From an uncultured Hyphomicrobiales bacterium (lineage in GTDB: Bacteria > Pseudomonadota > Alphaproteobacteria > Rhizobiales > Beijerinckiaceae), in assembly GCA_903824185.1 (NCBI GenBank), contig CAIJVU010000024.1:1-45826 (forward strand): a DNA stretch of 45,826 bases, given 5' to 3'. Positions 25,245 to 36,395 of this stretch are shown here, one piece after another. Below the pieces are notes generated by a model. That model ran no database searches. It had not been told where the DNA came from and worked only from the letters and a program-made list of their open reading frames with translations. The first letter of the stretch is position 1. Each line of letters starts with the position of its first letter. Position numbers and translations under genes: made by a program.

Positions 25245-26681
25245 ATGACCGCCCATCCCACTACAAGCCGCTTCAAAGACAATGCGCATGAAGCTCTGGG
25301 TGATGACCAGCTGCAAAAAGCCATGCTCAATGTGCGCGCCGGTTTCATCGACAAGCGTGCGGCGGTTGCCGCCAAACTGCCGGAATTCGAGGCTTTGCGC
25401 GACAGCGCCCGCGACATCAAAAATCACACGCTGGCGCATCTTGATCTCTATCTCGAACGCTACGAGCAAAAAGTCATCGAGGCGGGCGGACATGTGCATT
25501 GGGCCCGCACCGCCGAAGAAGCGCGCCAGATCATCATCGATCTCTGCCAGAAGAGTGATGCCAAGATCGTCACCAAGGGCAAATCGATGATCTCGGAAGA
25601 GATCGCGTTGAATGCAGCGTTGAGCAAAGCCGGCATCACGCCGGTGGAAACCGATCTCGGTGAATATATCATCCAGCTGCGCGATGAAGCGCCCTCCCAT
25701 ATCATTGCGCCCGCTGTCCATCTGAATGCGTCGCAGGTGGAAAGCGATTTCCGTCGCGTGCATACCCATCTCGATGCCGATCGTGATTTGCAAGAACCCG
25801 TGCAACTCCTCACCGAAGCACGGCAGGTCTTGCGCGACCGCTTTCTCTCAGCCGATATCGGCATCACCGGCGCCAATTTTCTGGTGGCTGAAACCGGCAG
25901 CTCCATTATTGTCACAAATGAGGGCAATGGCGATCTGACCCAAACGCTGCCGAAAACCCATATCGTGATCGCCTCCATTGAAAAGCTGGTCCCGACCTTG
26001 GAAGATGTGAGCCAGATTTTACGGGTCTTGGCCCGTTCGGCGACAGGACAGGAAATGTCTGTCTACACCACATTTTCCACGGGTCCGCGCCGCGCAACCG
26101 ATGTGGACGGCCCTGAAAACTATCACGTGGTTCTGCTCGACAATGGCCGCTCCTCGATGCTCGGCACCGATTTCCAGGACATGCTGCGCTGCATCCGTTG
26201 CGGTGCCTGTATGAACCATTGTCCTGTCTATCATGCGGTGGGTGGCCATGCCTATGGCTGGGTCTATCCCGGCCCGATGGGGGCGGTGCTGACACCCACT
26301 TTGCTGGGCGTGGACAAAGCGGGCCATCTGCCCAATGCCTCGACCTTTTGTGGTCGTTGCGAAAGCGTGTGTCCAGTGCGCATTCCCTTGCCGAAAATGA
26401 TGCGGCATTGGCGCGAGGCTGAATTTTCACGCCACCTCACGCCCGCCACGCAACGCTTTGGTTTGGCCTTCTGGGCCTTCTTTGCCAAGCGCCCCGCTTT
26501 GTATAAAAACCTCACGCCTTGGTTGATGTCTTTGATGCATCTCTTGGGCCGTGACAAAGGCTATTTGCGCGCTTTGCCTTTGGCCTCTGGCTGGACCGAC
26601 AGCCGCGATTTTCCGACCCCGCAAGGCGGCACATTCCAAAGCCTGTACCGCAAGCAAAAATCCAATGGGAGAGCCGCATGA
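25245..26681 (+). CDS. lutB: L-lactate utilisation protein B (iron-sulfur)
   Basis: This 478-aa protein has an N-terminal LUD domain (about 65-290, KIVTKGKSMISEEI, NEGNGDLTQTLPKTH). Two 4Fe-4S motifs follow, CIRCGACMNHCP (about 313-324) and CGRCESVCP (about 365-373). It is thought to shuttle electrons from lactate oxidation. Its stop overlaps lutC by ATGA at 26678. Confidence 0.93.
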   Translation: MTAHPTTSRFKDNAHEALGDDQLQKAMLNVRAGFIDKRAAVAAKLPEFEALRDSARDIKNHTLAHLDLYLERYEQKVIEAGGHVHWARTAEEARQIIIDLCQKSDAKIVTKGKSMISEEIALNAALSKAGITPVETDLGEYIIQLRDEAPSHIIAPAVHLNASQVESDFRRVHTHLDADRDLQEPVQLLTEARQVLRDRFLSADIGITGANFLVAETGSSIIVTNEGNGDLTQTLPKTHIVIASIEKLVPTLEDVSQILRVLARSATGQEMSVYTTFSTGPRRATDVDGPENYHVVLLDNGRSSMLGTDFQDMLRCIRCGACMNHCPVYHAVGGHAYGWVYPGPMGAVLTPTLLGVDKAGHLPNASTFCGRCESVCPVRIPLPKMMRHWREAEFSRHLTPATQRFGLAFWAFFAKRPALYKNLTPWLMSLMHLLGRDKGYLRALPLASGWTDSRDFPTPQGGTFQSLYRKQKSNGRAA

Positions 26682-27355
26682 GCGCCCGTGCCGATATCCT
26701 CTCCAATATCCGCCGTTCCCTCGGGGTGACGGGTGAAGAAGCGCCGCGTCTGACCAATGTCGAACAACGCATTAGCACCGCACCGCGCGGGCTTTCGGTG
26801 GGGCGTTCGCAGCTGCCGCGTCAGGGCCAGATCGATCTCTTCAAACAGCAGGCGGAATCGGCTCTGGCCAGCCTCACCGAACTCGACAGCTATGAGGCGG
26901 TTCCGGCAGCTGTGGCGGATTATCTGCGCTCCAACAATCTGCCGGCTGCTTTGCGGATCGGCCATGATCCGCGGCTTGACGGCTTGGATTGGGGCTCGAC
27001 GGCCATTGATCTCTTGCACGGGCCCAGCGATGGACAGGATATGGCCGGTCTCAACCATGCCTTTTCAGGGGTTGCGGAAACCGGCACGCTGGTGATGACG
27101 GCCAGCGCCGAAAATCCCACCACCATCAATTTTCTGCCCGATTACGCGCTTGTCGTGTTGCACGAAAAAGACATCACCGGTGATTATGAAAGCATGTGGG
27201 CCAATCTCCGCCAGACCTATGGCAAAGGCACCATGCCCCGCGTTGTCAATTGGGTGACAGGCCCCTCACGCTCAGGCGATATCGAGCAGGTGATTTTGCT
27301 CGGTGCGCATGGACCGCGCCGTCTGCATATCCTGATGATCAAAGAGCAGGACTAA
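26678..27355 (+). CDS. lutC: L-lactate utilisation protein C
   Basis: This 225-aa LUD-domain protein contains the conserved AETGTLVMTASAENPTTINF at about 135-155 and a C-terminal GAHGPRRLHILMI. Coupled to lutB by a 4-base overlap. Completes the lutABC operon, which substitutes for classic lactate dehydrogenases in many bacteria. Convergent with rmuC 36 bases further on. Confidence 0.92.
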   Translation: MSARADILSNIRRSLGVTGEEAPRLTNVEQRISTAPRGLSVGRSQLPRQGQIDLFKQQAESALASLTELDSYEAVPAAVADYLRSNNLPAALRIGHDPRLDGLDWGSTAIDLLHGPSDGQDMAGLNHAFSGVAETGTLVMTASAENPTTINFLPDYALVVLHEKDITGDYESMWANLRQTYGKGTMPRVVNWVTGPSRSGDIEQVILLGAHGPRRLHILMIKEQD

Positions 27356-27391
27356 CCTGTAAAACCTTTTTCCTTGCGCGGGTGAAAAACC

Positions 27392-28591
27392 TCACCGCGG
27401 CGGGAAGGGTAAAGCGACCCCCGCGCCATGCGTGTCTGTTGCGCTTGTCTTGTCGGACGGAGCGGTGACAACAGCTGCAGGCGCATCAAGTTCGAGGGCG
27501 GTGATTTTCTCGCCGCGTTTGAGCACCTTATCCGCTGAAATCGTGATCGTCGCCACATCCTCCTGCGCCTGCCGGAAATGTGTATCGAGCTTGCCGACCC
27601 GTTCGCGCAAACGCCCGACATCATCGAGCAGGCGTTGCACCTCCACCTGAATGAGATGGGCCTGTTCGCGCATTTTGGAATCGCGGACAATCGCCTGCAT
27701 CACCTGAATGGCCATCATCAGCAAAGAGGGGGAGACAATCAAAACACGGTCTTTATGCGCGCGCTGCACGAGATCCTCGAAATGCTCCTGCACATCGGCA
27801 TAAAGCGATTCGGCGGGCACAAACAAAATAGCCAGATCCTGTGTTTCACCCGTCAGCAGATATTTGTCGCGGATGTCTTTGATATGTCCGCCCAGATCCT
27901 GACGGATGCGGGCCGCCGCCACTTTCTTGGCCTCCTCGCTTTGGGCCTCGCGGAAGGCGGTAAAACCCTCCAGAGGAAATTTGGCATCCACTACCAAAGG
28001 GCGGGTATCGCCCGGCAGACGGATGATGCAATCAGGGCGGGTTTTATTGGAAAGCTGATACTGGAATTCATAGGAGGAGGACGGCAGGCTGTCGCGCACG
28101 ATCGCTTCCATCCGCCCCTGTCCGAAAGCCCCGCGGCTTTGCTTGTTGGACAAAATATCTTTCAAAGACAGCATTTCCGTGGTGAGCACGCCCATGCGCT
28201 TTTGCGCCTCGTCGATCACCGCCAGACGCTCGTTCATTTTGGTGAGATTTTCATGCGTATTGGTCAGATGCTGGTTCATGCCCTCACCGATGCGCGCCTG
28301 CAAGCCGTCTAACCGGTCATTGAGCACGCGGGTCAGATGTCCATGCTTGCTGTCGACATTCTCGCCCATCTGCGCAAGCCGACCATTCAGCTCCGCCTGC
28401 AACCGCATCAAGGCGGCGAGTTTTTCATCGAGCTCGCGTTGGCGCTCCTCCGACAGGGCCTCGGCCAACTCGTCCTTGAGCACCGAGCCCGGACGCCTCA
28501 AAACCAGCGCAAATCCCAACACAAGAACCACAATGGCCAGAAGCCCCGGCGTCACCGCAATTCCTGCAAAACTGAAGATGGTCTGATCCAT
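27392..28591 (-). CDS. rmuC: DNA recombination protein RmuC
   Basis: This protein of about 399 aa has one N-terminal membrane helix (about 8-28, ITPGLLAIVVLVLGFALVL-like). A long coiled coil follows (about 45-140), then the RmuC nuclease-like domain with ALPSSSYEFQYQLS-like and RPLVVDAKFPLEGF motifs. In E. coli RmuC limits inversions at short repeats. The ATG at 28591 (MDQTIF) is chosen over an upstream TTG at 28615. The tail is rich in Ala/Thr and low complexity. Single gene. Confidence 0.9.
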   Translation of the reverse strand: MDQTIFSFAGIAVTPGLLAIVVLVLGFALVLRRPGSVLKDELAEALSEERQRELDEKLAALMRLQAELNGRLAQMGENVDSKHGHLTRVLNDRLDGLQARIGEGMNQHLTNTHENLTKMNERLAVIDEAQKRMGVLTTEMLSLKDILSNKQSRGAFGQGRMEAIVRDSLPSSSYEFQYQLSNKTRPDCIIRLPGDTRPLVVDAKFPLEGFTAFREAQSEEAKKVAAARIRQDLGGHIKDIRDKYLLTGETQDLAILFVPAESLYADVQEHFEDLVQRAHKDRVLIVSPSLLMMAIQVMQAIVRDSKMREQAHLIQVEVQRLLDDVGRLRERVGKLDTHFRQAQEDVATITISADKVLKRGEKITALELDAPAAVVTAPSDKTSATDTHGAGVALPFPPR

Positions 28592-28707
28592 GACCCAAGC
28601 CCCGCTCTGTGCCAAAAGTGGCCGCAGACTAGCAGATCAGCCCCGAAAGTCGAGAACAAAAAAAGAACAATTTGACCTGACCGCACAGGTTGATTATGTG
28701 CTTTTTT

Positions 28708-29226
28708 ATGACAGTCAGACCCATCATCACCCTGCCGGATCCGCAGCTACGTCTTGTGTCCAAAAAGGTCACCAAATTCGACGCGCGTTTGCAGCAATTG
28801 GTAACCGACATGTTCGATACCATGTATGACGCGCCGGGCGTGGGACTGGCCGCGATCCAGATTGCCGTGCCCGAACGCGTGGTGACGGTCGATGTCTCGC
28901 CCAAAGAGGACGAGCCGCAACCCATGGCCTTTATCAATCCGGAAATCATCGGCCATTCGGACGAGATCAACTGTCATCAAGAAGGATGCCTGTCGATCCC
29001 CGATTATTTCGAAGAGGTCGAGCGGCCCGCAACCGTCACCGTCCGTTATCAAACGGTAACCGGCGAAACTCATGAAATGCTCTGCGAGGGTTTGCTGGCC
29101 ACTTGCATCCAACACGAAATCGATCATTTGAACGGCACCTTGTTCATCGACCATATTTCCCGTCTGAAGCGCGAACGCGTTACCAAAAAATTCATCAAGG
29201 CTGCACGCCGCGACAGTGATGACTGA
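28708..29226 (+). CDS. def: Peptide deformylase
   Basis: This 172-aa metalloenzyme removes the formyl group from nascent proteins. All three catalytic motifs are intact: GVGLAAIQI (about 43-51), EGCLSIP (about 92-98) and QHEIDHLNG (about 134-142, the two metal-binding His and the Glu). The ATG at 28708 is chosen; ATG 28696 and TTG 28690 give unneeded extensions. It lies 27 bases upstream of fmt, the enzyme that adds the formyl group, and is followed by truA. Confidence 0.96.
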   Translation: MTVRPIITLPDPQLRLVSKKVTKFDARLQQLVTDMFDTMYDAPGVGLAAIQIAVPERVVTVDVSPKEDEPQPMAFINPEIIGHSDEINCHQEGCLSIPDYFEEVERPATVTVRYQTVTGETHEMLCEGLLATCIQHEIDHLNGTLFIDHISRLKRERVTKKFIKAARRDSDD

Positions 29227-29253
29227 TCCGTCTCTGCAACAGAAAGACACGCG

Positions 29254-30186
29254 ATGAGCCTTAAAGTGGTCTTTATGGGCACGCCCGATTTTGCTGCCAC
29301 CTGCCTTCAGGCTGTGCATCAGGCCGGACACGCGATTACAGCCGTTTATAGCCGCGCCCCCGCACCCTCCGGACGCGGTATGAAATTAACTCCCTCGCCT
29401 GTCCATAAACTGGCCGAGACACTTCAGCTTCACGTTGAGACACCGCCCCATTTCAAAGACCCCGAGGCACGCGCCAGACTGGCCGCCTTCAAGCCGGATG
29501 TGATTGTTGTAGTGGCCTATGGCCTGCTGCTGCCCAAAGCGGTTTTGGATATTCCCCACAATGGCTGCTTGAATGTGCATGCCTCTTTGCTGCCGCGCTG
29601 GCGGGGGGCTGCCCCCATCCAGCGGGCCATCATGGCGGGGGATCAGGAAAGCGGTGTGGCCATTATGCGCATGGAAGAGGGGCTTGATACCGGCCCTGTC
29701 ACGCTGGAGGCGCGCTGCCCGATCACCCCCGATATGACCGCCGGACAGCTGCATGACACCTTGGCCGTGTTGGGGGCTGATTTATTGGTGAAGGCTTTGG
29801 CAAAATTGGAAGCGGGCCAGCTGACCGAAACCGTGCAAAGCCAAGAGGGCATTGTCTATGCGAAAAAAATTAGCAATGACGACAGCCGCATTGACTGGCA
29901 GCAACCAGCCCAAAGCGTGCATGATCTGATCCGCGGACTCTCGCCCTTCCCCGGCGCTTTTGCGCTGTTTGATTTCGGCAAGGGCGAGGAACGCGTGAAG
30001 ATTTTACAATCGCGACGTGTGAACGCCACCGGCCCCATCGGCCATGTGCTCGATACCCATTTGACGATTGCCTGTGGCAGCGGGGCCGTGCAATTGCTGC
30101 GCCTGCAACGCGCAGGCAACAAAGCCATGACGGCTGAGGAGTTCTTGCGCGGTCACCCCATCCAAGCCGGAGCTTGTTTTTCCTGA
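29254..30186 (+). CDS. fmt: Methionyl-tRNA formyltransferase
   Basis: This 310-aa enzyme formylates initiator Met-tRNA using 10-formyltetrahydrofolate. The N-terminal formyltransferase domain opens [10 protein letters not shown] and contains [19 protein letters not shown] (about 110-128) with the catalytic Asn-His-Asp set. The C-terminal tRNA-binding domain follows about residue 205. Its stop overlaps the truA ATG by one base (TGATG), so def-fmt-truA is a translation/tRNA operon. Confidence 0.96.
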   Translation: MSLKVVFMGTPDFAATCLQAVHQAGHAITAVYSRAPAPSGRGMKLTPSPVHKLAETLQLHVETPPHFKDPEARARLAAFKPDVIVVVAYGLLLPKAVLDIPHNGCLNVHASLLPRWRGAAPIQRAIMAGDQESGVAIMRMEEGLDTGPVTLEARCPITPDMTAGQLHDTLAVLGADLLVKALAKLEAGQLTETVQSQEGIVYAKKISNDDSRIDWQQPAQSVHDLIRGLSPFPGAFALFDFGKGEERVKILQSRRVNATGPIGHVLDTHLTIACGSGAVQLLRLQRAGNKAMTAEEFLRGHPIQAGACFS

Positions 30187-30932
30187 TGCCACGTTACAAG
30201 CTGATCATCGAATATGACGGCACGCCCTATGCGGGCTGGCAGCATCAGGCCAAACATCGCAGTGTGCAACAAGCCATAGAGGAAGCCATTGCGGCGTTTT
30301 CCGGCGAGACGCTCCGCATTCGTGCGGCAGGCCGCACCGATGCCGGTGTACATGCCTCCCATCAGGTGGTGGATCTCGATCTGACCCGCGACTGGAAAAC
30401 CGATACCGTCCGCGATGCCATCAATGCCTATCTGAAACCCGAGCCCATCACGATTTTATCCGCTGAAAAGGTCGCGCCTGAATTTTCAGCCCGCATGGAT
30501 GCCGTCAAACGCCATTACCGCTACCGTATTTTAAACCGCAGGCCCCAACCCGCCCTTGAGCGTCATCGGGTCTGGCATATTGTCTGGCCGCTTGATGCAC
30601 AGACCATGCATGAAGAGGCGCAAAGCCTGCTTGGCAAACATGATTTCACCACTTTTCGTGCTGCCGAATGTCAGGCCAGCGGTCCCTTGCGGACCTTGGA
30701 CCGGCTGGATGTGATCCGCATGGGCGAAGAGATCCACATCTATGCCTCGGCCCGCTCGTTTCTGCATCATCAGGTGCGGTCGATCACCGGCTCTTTGATG
30801 ATGGCGGGGTCCGGTCGTTGGGCCAAGGGCGAGCTCAGAGCCGCCCTCGATGCGAAAGACAGATCCCGCTGCGGACCCATGGCGCCCGCCGCTGGCCTGT
30901 CCTTGATCGGTGTCGATTATCCCGAGAAATAA
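30186..30932 (+). CDS. truA: tRNA pseudouridine(38-40) synthase
   Basis: This 248-aa enzyme modifies uridines 38-40 of the tRNA anticodon arm. The catalytic Asp is in [11 protein letters not shown] (about 52-62). Further motifs are [16 protein letters not shown] (about 102-117) and HHQVRSITG. The start at 30186 overlaps the fmt stop. The 3' end overlaps the convergent dapE gene by 16 bases. Confidence 0.95.
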   Translation: MPRYKLIIEYDGTPYAGWQHQAKHRSVQQAIEEAIAAFSGETLRIRAAGRTDAGVHASHQVVDLDLTRDWKTDTVRDAINAYLKPEPITILSAEKVAPEFSARMDAVKRHYRYRILNRRPQPALERHRVWHIVWPLDAQTMHEEAQSLLGKHDFTTFRAAECQASGPLRTLDRLDVIRMGEEIHIYASARSFLHHQVRSITGSLMMAGSGRWAKGELRAALDAKDRSRCGPMAPAAGLSLIGVDYPEK

Positions 30933-32086
30933 CGCGCCATCACGGCTTGATAAATATCCGCCAGCGCAACGAGATCACGGGTTTCCACCCGCTCATTGAT
31001 TTGATGCATGGTCTGGCCAACCAAACCAAATTCCAGAACCGGACAATAGTGTTTGATAAAGCGCGCATCCGATGTGCCGCCCGTGGTGGAGAGCACCGTT
31101 TCGCGTCCGGTCACCTGTGCGACGACCTCGGCCACGCTGTGCACAAAAGGCCCCGGCGCTGTTAAAAAAGCTTCCGCATTGGTGGGCTCAAACACCACCT
31201 CATAACGGATACGGTTACCCGCCGCCTGTTCAAGCCGCGCGCGCAAAGCATCGGCCAAAGTCAGGGATGTCCAGTGATCATTGAAGCGGATATTGAACAC
31301 AGCCTTGGCCGTATTGGGAATGACATTGCTGGCGCGGTTGCCGACATCAACAGAGGTAAATTCCAAATTGGACGGATCGAAATGGTCGGTGCCTTGATCA
31401 AGCGGCTCTGCTTTCAAAGCCTGCATCAAGACCATTAAATCGGTGATCGGATTGATCGCGAGATCCGGATAGGCCACATGGCCTTGCTTGCCCAAAACCT
31501 CCAGCCGGCCGGTCAACGAGCCGCGCCGTCCGATTTTCACCATATCTCCCAGATGATGGGGATTGGTCGGCTCGCCCAAAATACAATGGTCCCAGCGCTC
31601 GCCTTTTTGCGTGGCCCATTCCAGCAATTTCACCGAGCCATTGACCGCAGGCCCCTCCTCGTCCCCCGTAATCAGAAACGCAATCGAGCCCTCAAATGTC
31701 TCGCGATGCGTATCCAGAAAGCGAAGGGTTGCAGCGACCGATGCAGCCACCCCGCCTTTCATATCGGTTGTGCCGCGACCATATAAAACCCCGTTGTCAA
31801 TCTGCCCTGAAAAAGGCGGATGAGTCCACAAGGCCTCATCCCCGGTGGGCACGACATCGGTGTGACCTGCAAACAACAGACAAGGCGAACCGCGGCCATA
31901 GCGCGCATAGAGATTGTCGACATCCGGCATGCCCTCTTCTTGGAACACGCAGCGATGGGTTTCAAAGCCAGCCTCATCCAAGATGTCTTGCAAAAGCTGC
32001 AAGGCGCCCCCTTCCTCTGGCGTGACAGAAGGGCAACGCACCAATGCCTGTGTCAGGGCAATCGCATCACGGGGATCGAATGTCAT
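30917..32086 (-). CDS. dapE: Succinyl-diaminopimelate desuccinylase
   Basis: This 389-aa M20-family zinc hydrolase removes the succinyl group from N-succinyl-LL-diaminopimelate in lysine and peptidoglycan synthesis. Metal-binding [10 protein letters not shown] lies near residue 68 and the general base in TGDEEGPA near 130. The family motif [11 protein letters not shown] lies near 345. The ATG at 32086 is chosen; the frame extends to a TTG at 32110 that would overlap dapD. It lies 20 bases after dapD in the argB-HAD-dapD-dapE run. Confidence 0.95.
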   Translation of the reverse strand: MTFDPRDAIALTQALVRCPSVTPEEGGALQLLQDILDEAGFETHRCVFQEEGMPDVDNLYARYGRGSPCLLFAGHTDVVPTGDEALWTHPPFSGQIDNGVLYGRGTTDMKGGVAASVAATLRFLDTHRETFEGSIAFLITGDEEGPAVNGSVKLLEWATQKGERWDHCILGEPTNPHHLGDMVKIGRRGSLTGRLEVLGKQGHVAYPDLAINPITDLMVLMQALKAEPLDQGTDHFDPSNLEFTSVDVGNRASNVIPNTAKAVFNIRFNDHWTSLTLADALRARLEQAAGNRIRYEVVFEPTNAEAFLTAPGPFVHSVAEVVAQVTGRETVLSTTGGTSDARFIKHYCPVLEFGLVGQTMHQINERVETRDLVALADIYQAVMARYFSG

Positions 32087-32106
32087 GGAAGAGGTCCGCT
32101 GTTCGA

Positions 32107-32952
32107 TCAATCGCGCAACAATTCATTGATCGCTGTTTTGGAGCGGGTCTGCGCATCCACTTTTTTCACGATCACGGCGCAATAGGTGGAGGGGCCCCAA
32201 TTTTCACCCGGCAAGGCTTTGCCCGGCAGATTGCCCGACACAACCACCGAATAAGGCGGAACTTTTCCGATATGGATTTCACCGGTCGCACGATCAACGA
32301 TCTTGGTGGAGGCACCGAGATAAACGCCCATTGCGAGCACCGATCCTTCGCCGACCACAACGCCTTCCACGACTTCCGAACGCGCGCCGATAAAACAATT
32401 GTCTTCGATGATGGTGGGGCCTGCTTGCAGCGGTTCCAGCACGCCGCCGATGCCGACACCGCCCGACAAATGCACGTTCTTGCCGATCTGTGCACAAGAG
32501 CCGACCGTTGCCCATGTATCAACCATGGTGCCGCTATCAACATAGGCCCCGATATTCACATAAGAGGGCATCAACACCACGCCCGATGCGATATAGGCGC
32601 CGCGCCGCACGGCACAATTGGGCACGGCCCGAAAACCGGCTTGGCGAAAATGGGTTTCATCCCAGCCGTCAAATTTCGAATCAACCTTGTCCCACCAAAC
32701 CCCGTCACCCGGTCCGTTTTTGATGATTTTATTGTCATTCAACCGAAAAGATAGAAGCACCGCTTTTTTCAGCCATTGATTGACATGCCACTCACCAGAT
32801 GCCTGTTTTTCGGCGACACGCAATGCGCCCTTGTCGAGCAGATCCAGTGCAAAGGTCACGGCTTCGCGCACTTCGCCCGCTGTGGTGGGGCCAATGTCCG
32901 TGCGGTGTTCCCAGGCATTGTCGATCAAAGAGGCAAGGGCCGTATGCTGCAT
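32107..32952 (-). CDS. dapD: Tetrahydrodipicolinate N-succinyltransferase
   Basis: This 281-aa trimeric left-handed beta-helix acyltransferase supplies the substrate for the next gene, dapE, after transamination. Hexapeptide-repeat residues run through about 105-230 ([40 protein letters not shown]). The start at 32952 (MQHTALASL) has GAGAGAG upstream; the frame is open further but non-coding in appearance. Confidence 0.96.
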   Translation of the reverse strand: MQHTALASLIDNAWEHRTDIGPTTAGEVREAVTFALDLLDKGALRVAEKQASGEWHVNQWLKKAVLLSFRLNDNKIIKNGPGDGVWWDKVDSKFDGWDETHFRQAGFRAVPNCAVRRGAYIASGVVLMPSYVNIGAYVDSGTMVDTWATVGSCAQIGKNVHLSGGVGIGGVLEPLQAGPTIIEDNCFIGARSEVVEGVVVGEGSVLAMGVYLGASTKIVDRATGEIHIGKVPPYSVVVSGNLPGKALPGENWGPSTYCAVIVKKVDAQTRSKTAINELLRD

Positions 32953-33043
32953 GATGATACTCTCTCTCGGTAACGTGTTGGGTCGTGATGGGGAAATCAG
33001 AAGGGGCGAGCCTAGCAAAAGTTCAAAACCAAAACCAGTTCTC

Positions 33044-33790
33044 TCACGGCGCTGCCGCCAATAAATTCTGCAAAAAAAGCGACAGATCAGTGGTCTGGTG
33101 ATGGATATGGTCTGCCGCCTCGGCACGCTGCTCATGCGCTTCCCGATAGGGATCATGGCTTTTCGGCAAAACCAAAACCGTCCGCATCCCCATCCGGTCC
33201 GGCACAACCAGATTTTTGGCGATGTCTTCAAACATCACCGCGCGTTTGGGATCCACCGCATGACGATCGATAAAGCGCTCATAGGTCGAGGCATCGGGCT
33301 TGGGAACAAAGGCCGCATCGATAATATCAAACACAGCCTCGAAATGATTTTCAAACCCCAGCTTGCCGGTGACATTGGCGGCATGGCGCGCCGAACCGCT
33401 GGTGAAAATCAATTTGCGGCCCGGCAATCGCGCGATGGTTGAAACCAGCAGGGGATCGGGGTCCAGCGTTGTCAGATCAATGTCATGGGCGAAATCAAGA
33501 TAGGGATAAGGATCAATCCCGTTCTCGGCCATCAGCCCATTCAAGGTTGTGCCATAGCGATAGTAATAATGCTTTTGCAAAGCCCGCGCCGACAAGCCGT
33601 CCAGACCAAACAGCTGGCAGATATAAAGCGTAATCCGCAAATCAATCTGCGGCCATAATTGCGAATGCGACGGATACAGGGTGTTATCAAGATCAAAGAC
33701 CCATGTATCGATATGTGACCACTCTGCCATCAAAGGAGGGGCTTCGTCCTCCGCGATGGCAGCTGGCATGGAGGTCTGTATCCCGCTCAC
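33044..33790 (-). CDS. HAD-family pyrimidine 5'-nucleotidase
   Basis: This 248-aa phosphatase has HAD motif I DLDNTLYP with nucleophile Asp (about residue 33), motif II FTSGS, and motif III/IV near KPDASTY and MFEDIAKN. It is the SDT1/YjjG-like pyrimidine 5'-nucleotidase type. The start is uncertain: GTG at 33790, 4 bases after argB, or ATGs at 33769 and 33730. Its place between argB and dapD is conserved in many alphaproteobacteria, though its role there is unclear. Confidence 0.88.
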   Translation of the reverse strand: MSGIQTSMPAAIAEDEAPPLMAEWSHIDTWVFDLDNTLYPSHSQLWPQIDLRITLYICQLFGLDGLSARALQKHYYYRYGTTLNGLMAENGIDPYPYLDFAHDIDLTTLDPDPLLVSTIARLPGRKLIFTSGSARHAANVTGKLGFENHFEAVFDIIDAAFVPKPDASTYERFIDRHAVDPKRAVMFEDIAKNLVVPDRMGMRTVLVLPKSHDPYREAHEQRAEAADHIHHQTTDLSLFLQNLLAAAP

Positions 33791-33794
33791 AGGA

Positions 33795-34685
33795 TCAACG
33801 CGTAATCAATGTTCCGGAGCCGTGATCGGTGAGTAATTCCAGCAAAACCGCATGCGGAACTTTGCCGTCGAGAATCACAACGCCTTCGACACCTTGTTCC
33901 AAGGCATAGATGCAGGTTTCCACTTTCGGAATCATGCCGCCCGTTATGGTGCCATCGGCGATCAGCGCATGGATCTGATCAACCTTCAATTCCTTGATGA
34001 GGTTTTTGTTTTTATCGAGCACGCCCGGCACATCGGTCAAAAACAACAAGCGCTTGGCTTTCAATTTACCAGCCACCGCACCCGCAAACGTATCGGCATT
34101 GATATTATAGGTTTCGCCATCCGCACCATTGGCGACAGGCGCCAGAACGGGGATCAGTTCACGACCCAACACAGCTTCCAGCACGGCTGAATCCACTTTT
34201 TCCGGTTCACCGACAAAGCCCAGATCGATCGGCACTTCGACATGGCTTTGCGGATCAAGCTGGCTTTTGGTGACCTTGCGGGCCGTGACCATATTGCCGT
34301 CTTTGCCGCACAGACCAATCGCCCGCCCGCCTTCATTATTGATGAAGCCGACAATCTGTTTGTTGATGAGACCGGCCAACACCATTTCAACCACTTCGAC
34401 AGTGGGCTTGTCGGTAATGCGCAAGCCTCCGGCAAATTCACTCTTGATGCCAAGGCGCGCCAGCATCGCCCCGATTTGCGGGCCGCCGCCATGCACAACC
34501 ACCGGATTCACACCTGACTGTTCAAGCAAGACCATATCGCGGGCAAAGGCCCGTGCCATATGCTCGTCCCCCATGGCATGTCCGCCATATTTCACCACAA
34601 TCGTGGCTTCGTCATAATGCAACATATGCGGCAGAGCCTGTATCAAGAGATCAGCGCTTGTCTGAACATGGGTCGTATCGGTCAT
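33795..34685 (-). CDS. argB: Acetylglutamate kinase
   Basis: This 296-aa amino-acid kinase phosphorylates N-acetylglutamate in arginine synthesis. Motifs are the N-terminal VVKYGGHAM, substrate-binding [15 protein letters not shown] near residue 75, and [20 protein letters not shown] near 200. A C-terminal [14 protein letters not shown] follows. The ATG at 34685 has GGAG 9 bases upstream; a GTG at 34703 gives a longer form. First gene of the argB-HAD-dapD-dapE group. Confidence 0.95.
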   Translation of the reverse strand: MTDTTHVQTSADLLIQALPHMLHYDEATIVVKYGGHAMGDEHMARAFARDMVLLEQSGVNPVVVHGGGPQIGAMLARLGIKSEFAGGLRITDKPTVEVVEMVLAGLINKQIVGFINNEGGRAIGLCGKDGNMVTARKVTKSQLDPQSHVEVPIDLGFVGEPEKVDSAVLEAVLGRELIPVLAPVANGADGETYNINADTFAGAVAGKLKAKRLLFLTDVPGVLDKNKNLIKELKVDQIHALIADGTITGGMIPKVETCIYALEQGVEGVVILDGKVPHAVLLELLTDHGSGTLITR

Positions 34686-34785
34686 GGATGGGGGCTCCAA
34701 CACAAAAACAAATCAGCGGCTCGGTCCGTCTTGTAACGATTTTTCAACGCTGCGCAAAGCGGATTAACCGTTAAAAAGCCCTTTT

Positions 34786-35574
34786 TCAAAACGCCGCCAT
34801 CAAAAAGGCCCGCAAGGGATTGGCTGGATCCAGCAAAAGCCGCACAGCCACCGCAAGACAGATCAAAACCAGCATGGGTTTGATCAGCCTGACACCATGG
34901 CGGATCGCCAAACGGGTGCCGACTTGCGCACCTGCAATCGCTGACACCGCCATCACCAGTCCATAGGACCACACGGCCAGTCCTTGCGACAAAAAATAAG
35001 TCAGGGACGCGAGATTGCTGGCAAAATTCAGAGCTTTTGTTTTCGCCGAGGCGCGTAACACGCCAAAGCCCAGCAAAGCCACAATGCCCAGCATGTAAAA
35101 CGAGCCTGCACCGGGGCCGAAAAATCCGTCATAAAATGCAACAGGACAGACAAGACAGACCGTAAAGCCTGCCAAGCCCAAGCGCTTATGCGCATCCGCA
35201 TCACTCAAAGCCGGTGAAAAAGCAAAATAAAGGGCGGCCAGCGTCAAAAGAACCGGCACCAAAACGCGCAGCCAGTCACTCGGCAGACTTTGAACGGCCA
35301 CCGCGCCGCAAGCGCCCGCCAGCAAAGCCGCGCCCAGCATCACCGGCAATTCCCGCCACACTACCAGTCCGCGCCGCATATAGGCATAAAGCGCAGAACC
35401 GGTTCCGAACACGCCCTGCAATTTATTGGTGGCAATTGCTGAGACCGGATCAAGTCCTGCCATCAGCAAAGCCGGAATGGTGATCAATCCGCCCCCGCCC
35501 GCTATGCCATCCACAAAACCGGCGGCAAAAGCCGCCAGTGCCAACAGCGCCAAAAGATCAAAACTGCTGTCCAT
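34786..35574 (-). CDS. TSUP (YfcA-like) membrane permease
   Basis: This protein of about 262 aa is a TSUP-family permease with about eight membrane spans. The first-half signature FVDGIAGGGGLITIPALL lies near residue 20 and the second-half FFGPGAGSFYMLGIVALLG near 155, as in YfcA. The substrate is unknown. It begins 9 bases after the end of the enoyl-CoA hydratase gene on the same strand, so cotranscription is likely. The ATG at 35574 is preferred over a GTG at 35580. Confidence 0.85.
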   Translation of the reverse strand: MDSSFDLLALLALAAFAAGFVDGIAGGGGLITIPALLMAGLDPVSAIATNKLQGVFGTGSALYAYMRRGLVVWRELPVMLGAALLAGACGAVAVQSLPSDWLRVLVPVLLTLAALYFAFSPALSDADAHKRLGLAGFTVCLVCPVAFYDGFFGPGAGSFYMLGIVALLGFGVLRASAKTKALNFASNLASLTYFLSQGLAVWSYGLVMAVSAIAGAQVGTRLAIRHGVRLIKPMLVLICLAVAVRLLLDPANPLRAFLMAAF

Positions 35575-35583
35575 GAACACGGA

Positions 35584-36357
35584 TCAGCGATGTTTGAAAT
35601 CAGCCGGACGTTTTTCAACGAAAGCCGCCATGCCCTCTTTCTGGTCATGGGTGGCAAACATGGCTTGAAAGACCCGCCGCTCGAAGCGAATGCCCTCGGC
35701 CAAGGTCGTTTCATAAGAGCGGTTGACGCTTTCCTTGGTCATCATGGCAATCGGCATTGACATCGCGGCAATCGCCTGTGCCGCCTTCATGGTCTCTTCC
35801 ATCAGCGAGGCCAGCGGCACAATGCGCGAGACAAGACCGGCGCGTTCCGCCTCCTGCACATCCATCATGCGTCCGGTCAGGCACATATCCATGGCCTTGG
35901 CCTTGCCGACATAACGGGTCAGGCGTTGTGTGCCGGCCCCTCCCGGCATCACGCCCAATTTGATTTCCGGCTGCCCGAATTTGGCATTGTCGGCGGCAAT
36001 AATAAAATCGCACATCATCGCCACTTCACAGCCACCGCCCAAAGCAAAACCCGCAACAGCGGCAATCAAGGGTTTGCGCTTCTGGCCGATCCGGTCCCAT
36101 GGGGTAATCAGATCATCCACATAGGTGCCGGGATAGGATTTGGGCGCCATTTCCTTGATATCGGCTCCGGCCGCAAAGGCTTTTTCGGAACCGGTCAGAA
36201 CCATGCAGCCGATGTCCGGATCAGCGTCGAACGCTGCCAAGGCATGCGCGATCTCGTCGATCAACTGGCTGTTGAGCGCATTGAGCGCCTGCGGACGATT
36301 GAGCGTCACGACCCCCACACGCCCCTCGCGCGACACCAGAACCATTTCGTAATCCAT
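35584..36357 (-). CDS. Enoyl-CoA hydratase
   Basis: This 257-aa crotonase-fold enzyme hydrates 2-trans-enoyl-CoA in beta-oxidation. The oxyanion-hole motif AAGADIKEM lies near residue 66. [17 protein letters not shown] (about 104-120) and PGGAGTQRL with the catalytic glutamates follow. The start at 36357 has an excellent Shine-Dalgarno GAGGAGG and is preferred to the open frame reaching a TTG at 36417. Fits short-chain enoyl-CoA hydratase (EchA/FadB1 type); exact substrate range not inferable. Confidence 0.92.
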   Translation of the reverse strand: MDYEMVLVSREGRVGVVTLNRPQALNALNSQLIDEIAHALAAFDADPDIGCMVLTGSEKAFAAGADIKEMAPKSYPGTYVDDLITPWDRIGQKRKPLIAAVAGFALGGGCEVAMMCDFIIAADNAKFGQPEIKLGVMPGGAGTQRLTRYVGKAKAMDMCLTGRMMDVQEAERAGLVSRIVPLASLMEETMKAAQAIAAMSMPIAMMTKESVNRSYETTLAEGIRFERRVFQAMFATHDQKEGMAAFVEKRPADFKHR

Positions 36358-36395
36358 ACCCCGTTCCTCCTCAAAGACCTCTATTTTCGATCCGC

